The notes below the pieces were generated by a model. The model had not been told where the DNA came from. It made no database searches and saw nothing but the letters and a program-made list of their open reading frames with translations. A program made the position numbers and the translations under genes. From positions 48,397,623 to 48,461,622 of the forward strand of contig CM054134.1 of assembly GCA_028751875.1 (NCBI GenBank): a stretch of 64,000 nt of DNA, written 5' to 3'. Positions 57,545-64,000 of this stretch are shown piece by piece; position 1 is the first letter of the stretch, and each line of letters starts with the position of its first letter. The DNA comes from Rapana venosa (taxonomy: Eukaryota > Mollusca > Gastropoda > Neogastropoda > Muricidae).

Positions 57545-58205
57545 CACCTGGGTTCTATGCATCATTCACCTGGGTTCTAAGCATCATGTCACCTGGGTTC
57601 TATGGATTATGTCACCTGGGTTCTATGCACCATGTCACCTGGGTTCTATGGATTATGTCACCTGGGTTCTATGCATCATGTCTCATATGTCCCGGTTCTA
57701 CACGTCACCTGGGTTCTATGGATTATGTCACCTGGGTTCTATGCACCATGTCACCTGGGTTCTATGCATCATGCCGCCTGGGTTCTATACACCATGCCAA
57801 CTGGGTTCTGTGCATCATGTTACCTGGGTTCTATGCATCATGCCGCCTGGGTTCTATACACCATGCCAACTGGGTTCTATGCATCATGCCAACTGGGTTC
57901 TATGCATCATGCCGACTGGGTTCTATACACCATGCCAACTGGGTTCTATGCATCATGTTACCTGGGTTCTAAGAATCATACCACCTAGGTTCTATGCATT
58001 ATGCTAACTGGGTACTAAGCATCATGTCATACCAACTGGGGTCTATACATTATGCCACCCGGGTTCTAAGCATCATGCCACCCTGGTTTTCAGTATCATG
58101 TCAAGTGGGTTTTAAGCATCATGCCAAGTGGGTTCTAAGCATCATGCCACCCGGGTTTTAAGTATCATGCCAACTGGGTTGTGAGCATCATGCCAAAGGG
58201 GCTGT
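57545..58205. repeat. ~24-bp minisatellite, about 27 units
   Basis: Unit CACCTGGGTTCTATGCATCA + TGTC with variants (TGGATTATG, TACACCATGCCAACTGG, AAGCATCATG). The period drifts between 22 and 26 bases. All three plus frames stay open for over 120 codons, as expected of a stop-poor unit. (CT)n follows at 58217-58264. Confidence 0.95.
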
Positions 58206-58218
58206 ATGATGAAAAAAT

Positions 58219-58268
<50 letters not shown>

Positions 58269-58619
58269 ATGACGGGCTCGCAGGCGCTTAGGTATAAAAT
58301 GCAGACATGTTTGTGCCTGTTAGTGCGTGCATGTGTGTAAGCCCAAAAGAATAATGACGGCAGAAATCAATGACATCACTGTTTGCGTAATCTTGCCGTG
58401 GAGCAAATGGAAAGGACATGTCAAAGACATTGACCAGCCGCCATGATTATTGGCAAACAAACACGGGTCTGCTGAGAACCGGTCAAATGAAGCATGACCA
58501 ATAGAGAATACATGCACAGCACCACGCGCTGCTACAGTCAACAAGACACAGACACAAATACTACACACAGTGCACACAGAGTCAGACGGGCAAGCAAGCA
58601 AGCAGATAAACAAACACGT

Positions 58620-58732
58620 GTGTGTGTGTGTGTGTGTGTGTGTGCACGCACGCAAGCATGCACGCTCATGAATGGACTCTCTCTCTCTCTCTTGGCTATT
58701 GGGCACACGCTAGCTCGCACACATACATGCAT

Positions 58733-58769
<37 letters not shown>

Positions 58770-58860
58770 TCGAACTCATGGTTTTATTCACAAAAAAGCC
58801 ATTGGCCTATAGGCTACATGAAGGGGTAGCCGACTATTTAGCGTTTTAGTGTGTTAAAAA
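58620..58860. repeat. (TG), (CT), (GA) tracts and retroelement 3' end
   Basis: (TG)n at 58617-58643, CT tract at 58677-58692, (GA)n at 58737-58768, then GGTTTTATTCACAAAAAAGC and ATTGGCCTATAGGCTACATG, matching 47955-48000. Further GACA/GA repeats lie at 58930-59020. Confidence 0.7.
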
Positions 58861-59099
58861 CAAAACAAGAACCCAAACAAACAAAAGCTAACAAGAAACC
58901 AACACAACACAGCGAAACAAAATTAATAGATTGAGAGTGAGAGAGAGACAGACAGACAGAGAGAGAGAGACAGACAGGCAGACACAGAGGCAGACGGACA
59001 GACAGACAGCAGCAGACAAACAGGTAGACAACTGGAAACATTTAAACACACGGAGACAGACCAACATAAGATTCAATGAAATCGTGCTTTGTGGCGTAT

Positions 59100-59208
59100 T
59101 TGCTTTTCTTCTTCTTCTTCTTCTTCTTCTTCTTGGCATGTCCATTGCTTCTGTTGTCATCTACCTTTCATCTCTTGTGGGTTTGTTTCTACAACAGCAA
59201 CAACAAGA

Positions 59209-59255
<47 letters not shown>

Positions 59256-59480
59256 CACCACCACCACCTCCTCCTCCTCCTCTCCCTACTACTACTACTA
59301 CTACTCCTACTCCTCCTCCTCCTCCTCCACCTCCTCCTCCTTCTCCTCCTCCTTCCTCTCCTCCTCCTCCTCCTCTTCTTCTTCTTCTTCTTCTTCTCCT
59401 CCTGCTTCTTCTTCTTCTTCTTCTTCTCTTCTTCTCCTCCTCCTCCTCCTCCCCCTCCTCCTCCTCCTCCTTCTCTTTCT
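59100..59480. repeat. Pyrimidine-rich compound triplet array
   Basis: (CTT)n at 59106-59135, then (CTA)n, (CAC)n, (CTC)n and (CTT)n mixtures at 59206-59480. Nearly 280 bases of almost pure C/T with A only in CTA and CAC units; the pure C/T parts can form triplex DNA. The 302-codon frame through it is an artefact. Confidence 0.95.
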
Positions 59481-59693
59481 TGTTCCTCCATCCATTTTTT
59501 CTCTCTCTCTGTGCAACCCAACTGTTTACTGAGAAACTGCCATGCAGACTGTACTGCAGGGCATGCAAAGGGCTTTTAGCTGTTGGCGTTGCACCGTTGC
59601 AAGATGTCGATCTCTTTGTCATTAAAATGTTCACTCTCCTTGTGGTAAGGAGGAAGTCCTTCATCACTCTCTTCTCTGACAGAATGAACTACT

Positions 59694-59695
<2 letters not shown>

Positions 59696-59744
<49 letters not shown>

Positions 59745-59935
59745 AGGAGAGAGGAGAGAGAGAGGAGAGAGGAGAGAGGGGGGGGGGGGGGGGGACGAGA
59801 GAGAGAGATGAGAGAGGGGGGGGGGGCAATGAACAATGAACAAAGAACAAAATTTATTCTTCAGGCCTCCAGCCCCTAGAATGGGGTCAAGTAAAGCATA
59901 ACAAAACAAAGCCACAAACAAAACATGGCGTATGT
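59696..59935. repeat. (GA)n with G-runs and retroelement-like 3' end
   Basis: (GA)n 59696-59778, G15 at 59779-59793, GAGAG and G12 to 59826, then AACAAAATTTATTCTTCAGG and CCTCCAGCCCCTAGAATGGG. The pattern of GA repeat plus inverted AATAAA is the same as at 47940 and 58770, but the sequence after it differs. Confidence 0.65.
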
Positions 59936-60039
59936 GGCAACTGCCTACACCTGACTAATGTAAACATGGGACCATCCAAATGAGACAAAATAATCTTCTG
60001 TAAACAGTCGTGTACATTAAACAGTTTCTTATTGTACGC

Positions 60040-60107
60040 TCTCTCTCTCTCTCTCTTCTCTTCTCTCTCTCTCTCTCCTCTCTCTCACACACACACACAC
60101 ACAACAC

Positions 60108-60166
<59 letters not shown>

Positions 60167-60362
60167 GAGAGAGAGAGAGATTTACGTCAGTTGAGAAGGT
60201 AATTGAAATCACTCAAGGTTTCAGTCCTCTAAAAGATCGTAAAAGCAGACTATCGACTATTCCACTTTAGATATATATAAAAAAACCAGGAGAGGAAAAA
60301 AAGATTAGCTTACTTTGTTGCGGCTATTGGCAGGGGGATTGATACTTCAGAAACCAAAGCCA

Positions 60363-60416
<54 letters not shown>

Positions 60417-60480
60417 AGAGAGAGAGAGAGGAGAGAGAGTGGCGAGAGATATGAGGAGAGAGAGGGAGAGAAAGTGGCCG
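60040..60480. repeat. CT, CA and GA tracts
   Basis: CT tract 60041-60084 followed by (CA) and (GA)n to 60180 forms an inverted CT/GA pair that could fold. A second GA/GACA tract is at 60365-60470. T-rich unique sequence follows to 60950. Confidence 0.9.
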
Positions 60481-61120
60481 TTCTGTCTTTTTGGACAGTT
60501 TGATGTCGGAGTCCCAAAACCGTCATTATTCACGGTGTGTAGCTTTCATGGCTTTCACGTCCGGATCTTATACTTTCCCTTTTGTTACCTCGTTCTCTTC
60601 TCCTGCCGCTTTATTTTGTGTTTTGTTCTCTTTTTCTTCTTCTTTTTTTTAATTTGATGCATTTTTTCCCCATCCCACCCTTCGTCACTCTGATGTACTT
60701 TTGCTTCTTTTTGTTTCTTTTGGTCGGTTTTTCCCATCTTTTTTCTGGACTGCTCACTTTATTCAGATTGTTTGTTGTTGTTGTTGTTGTTGTTTGTGGT
60801 GGTGGTGGTTGTGGTTGTGGTGGTGGTGATTATGTGTGTAGATTATCTGTTGTTTATTGTTTTTTTTTCCTTTTCTCTCCTTTCTCTTTTTTTCATTTTG
60901 TTTCCAATTTTTCCTCTCCCCCTTCTCTCTGACAATACTTTAAAAAAAAATGTTTCTCACCTACTACTACTACTACTACTACTTCTACTACTACCACACA
61001 CACACACACACACCGAGTTACACTTTTTGCCGATGTTCTTTGTGTCCAACAAAAGCCTATTTCACAGTGTATGGCGATCTTCGTGACTCCCAATATCATT
61101 ATCACCCACTCAGAGGGAAG

Positions 61121-61124
<4 letters not shown>

Positions 61125-61153
<29 letters not shown>

Positions 61154-61465
61154 CCCACACACCACACAGGCTACACCATCCAACAAACCTGGTACGTCTG
61201 TGGCCTCGTGGTACAAAGTCTTGGGTTCGATCCCCAACTGGTTGAACCCATGCTCTTCTGCCATTCCCTTGACCTTGAGTCTGGGTGCTATCTTCTGTAT
61301 GAAACAATAAACAAGAGTCGTATCTGCATCACACATTTTGGTTATCGTGTGTTATGCACATCTAGCGCACGTAAAAGAATCCATATGAACAAGTGTTGTC
61401 CCTGGCAACATTCTTCCAAAAAAAAATCCACTTTCACTGAAAAACACATCCTTCCTTCACCTTCA
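61125..61465 (-). repeat. C-run and inverted R4 element with tRNA-like piece
   Basis: C27 at 61125-61151 with a (CAC) tail. GGCCTCGTGGTACAAAGTCT and TTGGGTTCGATCCCC at 61200-61238 look like A- and B-boxes of a plus-strand tRNA-related head. Beyond it the sequence on the minus strand reads GGATTCTTTTACGTGCGCTA and TTGCCAGGGACAACACTTG, the R4 order. Confidence 0.6.
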
Positions 61466-61728
61466 TTTATCCCGTCAAGTCCAGTGGACCATGGGGGCAC
61501 CAATGAAGATTTTGCAACCAGCTTCCTTCCACTCCCCCGGTCCTCTGCTTTCCGTAGCAATTCGTTCCACTCAAAGCCAGTCCACTCGCCCAAAAACACA
61601 CACAGACCAAAAAAAGGTAGGTGTGGGGGAGGGGAGGGGGCAGACGGAAGGAGGAGAGGCCGGGTGGGAAGGGTTGGGGGGTGGGCTTGTACTGCTCTTG
61701 TGGCGATGCACTCTTCCTATCCCGGGAT

Positions 61729-62025
61729 GTAAAGGTGGTGGTGTTCCCATAACCTGTGTGGTCGTAGGGGAGCCAGGTGTCAGAAACCTCAGCTTCTCCA
61801 GGGGCCAGCATATTGAGGGCGGTGCCCATCTCCTCTCCCTCGCTGCTTTACCTTCCCTGACCCTAAAAAGGGCAAGTTCCCATTGACAGCTGGGTGAACT
61901 GGGGAACTGTACTGAAGCCAAGGCGCGCAAACGGTCACCCATCCAACTGGTAACCACGCTCGATGCTGCTTAACATTGGCTGGGGGAAAGCGAGTGCTCT
62001 GACCACTGAGCTATCCCGTCCCTGC
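61729..62025 (-). repeat. tRNA/5S rRNA chimeric SINE
   Basis: Complete copy: GTGGTCGTAGGGGAGCCAGG through the 5S-like part (CGGTCACCCATCCAACTGG at 61932-61950) to CACTGAGCTATCCCGTCCCT. A G-rich purine tract (61620-61690) lies just upstream. Confidence 0.9.
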
Positions 62026-62235
62026 ATCCCCGGAAGAGGAACCCAAATTTCATGGGGGAAAATCTGCCGTGACTTAAAGTGGTATACAGCAGGAGATAGG
62101 TTAAGGCCAAAAGGCGAACAGTGTAATGTATGCAGATTCACGGTTGTCTTAAGACTGGCGACAGGGCCTAGTGTTTGGTGCATACAATTTGTCTGGCTGT
62201 TAGAGTTCGTGGGGGTGTAACTAGACAGATTACAA

Positions 62236-62570
62236 TCTTCTTCTTCGTCGTCGTCCAACGCTCAGACAGCAACTATTGTTGTGGCTGTCTGTCATGAGCG
62301 AAAATCCGTTAATTAGCTGACAAGCCAGCCCCAGCATATCTGACTTCAGCCTGGGAGACAATTGGTAACTTTCAAGATTTTAATGGGAAAAAAGGCAAGA
62401 GAGCGGATCAAGAAGGCAGAAAACTAACTATGAAGGAGGTCACAGGAAGAAAAGAAGCAAGACAGGAACAAAGAGAGGCATAGAAAAGAGGGAACTCTTA
62501 GCACAGAATTTTCAGGTGGTGTCGCTATTTATACTGACAGGCCCCTGGCATCCCCACGGGGAAAAAGGGA
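62236..62570 (+). repeat. Dispersed repeat family R2 copy
   Basis: Head CTTCTTCTTCGTCGTCGTCC + AACGCTCAGACAGCAAC, then GCGAAAATCCG, GCTGACAAGCCAGCCCCAGC, AGACAGGAACAAAGAGAGG and TTATACTGACAGGCCCCTGG. The TTC-GTC head is the same as at 12021. Confidence 0.8.
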
Positions 62571-63388
62571 TTACAAGTTTATTGACAACCTGTATACACG
62601 ATTTAGATCTAACCTAAACTCATGTGCACACACACACACACACACACTCACACACACACGCACACATGCATGCACACAAACGCGCATGGATGCAGACAAG
62701 CGGCCTACTAGGCGTGATCAAACACACCCACACATGTTCACACATAAAATGATAATATAAACAAACGTATAAATGCATTTACGCTAGCTACCACCAGGCA
62801 CACATGCAAGATTACACACAAACATGCACACTCTCACATAACATTGACACGCAAACACGCTTACATCTTCTCAACTACTCTTACTCATACACATTTAACA
62901 CGTGCACACATGTGTGCGTACGTGCGTGTGTGTGTGTGTGTGCGTACGCGCGTGCGCGTGTGTGTGTGTTATAGAGCACAAAGTTCTAACAAAAATGAGA
63001 TTTGCATTTTATTTCAGAGAGAGAGAGAGAGAGAGATGTGATTAAGGGGGGTGGTGCGGCCCTAAGCAAAAAGACAAAGCCAAAACCCGTTTGTGGGACA
63101 TTGACACTTTTATTGTAAAGATCTCTGTCTCTGCTGTTTGTTTCCCTATCCCCTGTCTGTTGTCTGTATTCTCTGTCTCTGTTTCTGTGTCCCTCTATTT
63201 ACTGTCTCTCTGCTCCTGTGTCTGTCTGGTGTGTGCGTCTCCATTTTCTTTTGACTCTCTGTCTCTCTTTCTCTCTTCTTCCTTGTTTCTTCTCCTTCTC
63301 TCTTGCCTTCTGTTTTCCCACACCTTTTCTCGATAACTTTCTCTGCGTGATTGTTCTTTGTCCTGGAATCATCTTTTCCCAGGGGAAT

Positions 63389-63420
<32 letters not shown>
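62571..63420. repeat. CA, TG and GA tracts; otherwise nothing recognised
   Basis: (CA)n at 62627-62665, TG with GCGCGTGCGCG alternation at 62925-62970, (GA)n at 63016-63037, CT-rich sequence at 63170-63300, and (CA)n at 63392-63426. Confidence 0.85.
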
Positions 63421-63426
<6 letters not shown>

Positions 63427-63428
<2 letters not shown>

Positions 63429-63625
63429 GGATGGGATAGCCTTGAGGTTTGAACAGTTCTTCGGATGAAACTATAAACCCAGGTCCCGTGTGCGAACGCA
63501 CGGAGAACATCTTGCGCACACGTAATAACCCGTTCTGCTTTTCGGAAAACGGCATACACCCTAGGACTAGATGTACAAAAGCACATGAGTGCTTATTCCA
63601 TTATCCTCGAAATAAAAGAATAAAA

Positions 63626-63695
<70 letters not shown>

Positions 63696-64000
63696 GCTAC
63701 TAATAATAATGATAATAACAACAACAACATTGGCTGGCAATCTGACCACCCGGCTCGATTCCCGTTCAAGAGGATTTTTTCTTCTGGAGTTAACATCAGT
63801 GCCGACTCCATCTCCCCAAAATTGCTTTTGATGAGAGGCCCCGTGTGCCAACCGTGTGTGAACGCACGCAGAACATCTTGCGCCACGTTAAGTCTTGTTC
63901 CACTTTTCGAAAGAGTAGGCTATTGTGTGGCGGTGGGAACAGATGACAAAATTTACAACATTGTGTGCCGGTGGGAGGTTCTGGGTTCGATTCCCAGCCT
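63427..64000 (+). repeat. tRNA-headed SINE copies with (CTA)n insert
   Basis: Copy one (63427-63615): GGGGATGGGATAGCCTTGAG, CTTCGGATGAAACTATAAAC, then CTTATTCCATTATCCTCGAA. A (CTA)n array (63628-63695) and an AAC/AAT run follow. Copy two (63727-63960): CGGCTCGATTCCCGTTCAAG, GAACGCACGCAGAACATCTT, GGTGGGAACAGATGACAAAA. At the right edge GGTTCTGGGTTCGATTCCCA starts what looks like another head. Confidence 0.8.

Noticed and set aside
57586..58007. Three overlapping 128-132 codon plus-strand frames
   Set aside because: Every frame of the 24-bp minisatellite is open, which is the mark of a stop-free repeat and not of a gene.
58931..59839. 302-codon plus-strand frame, the longest in the window
   Set aside because: It strings together GACA, CTA, CTC, CTT and GA repeats and shows only homopolymer peptides.

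Overview
This is a window of animal nuclear DNA, not bacterial. Its genes are split into short exons with GT/AG borders. Introns are long, and most of the rest is microsatellites, minisatellites and small dispersed repeats. The repeat types (CA/GA/triplet arrays, poly-G runs, tRNA- and 5S-rRNA-derived short interspersed elements, and tails carrying TATATAGCGC) look like a mollusc, probably a gastropod. That assignment is an inference from style, not from a search.

Two protein-coding genes can be supported, both on the minus strand and in tandem. The first, 51604 down to 36975, is UBA5, the E1 enzyme that activates the ubiquitin-like modifier UFM1. I can place twelve coding exons. They cover the N-terminal helix, the nucleotide-binding glycine loop, the zinc-binding cysteine pairs, the catalytic-cysteine segment ([12 protein letters not shown]) and the C-terminal UFC1-binding tail. 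The second, 31820 down to 26353, is a TPPP/p25-alpha protein (tubulin polymerization-promoting family). It has three coding exons, 181 residues and perfect splice phases. One complete tRNA gene, tRNA-Pro(UGG), lies on the plus strand at 53880-53951.

The UBA5 copy is odd. Exons 1, 3, 4, 6, 7, 8, 9 and 10 are intact and in phase. Exons 2, 5 and 11 carry small indels that break the frame, exons 2 and 11 also lack a clean AG acceptor, and exon 12 is out of phase at its best acceptor. Either this copy is decaying or the assembly has local indel errors. Two introns of the same gene hold tandem arrays built from the next exon's own splice acceptor and first bases: about eleven extra copies of the start of exon 9 at 41440-42160, and about fifteen copies of an exon-11-like start at 39370-39994. 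The exon 9 array shows a four-unit higher-order pattern. I regard these acceptor-seeded arrays as the most interesting structure in the window.

Layout: 1-26.3 kb has no recognisable gene and holds microsatellites and dispersed repeats, including a 5'-truncated LINE end at 9.6-10.0 kb. 26.3-31.8 kb is TPPP, with a 1.65 kb minisatellite in its second coding intron. 31.9-37 kb is intergenic plus the likely UBA5 3' UTR. 37-51.6 kb is UBA5. 51.6-64 kb holds the upstream region, the tRNA gene, a 600-bp compound triplet array, a 24-bp minisatellite and many SINE copies.

Five dispersed families recur: a chimeric tRNA/5S-rRNA SINE (seven copies), a tRNA-headed SINE with a long conserved body, a 330-400 bp element of unknown class (R2), another of about 330 bp (R3), and an element ending in a TTCTTTTACGTG motif (R4).
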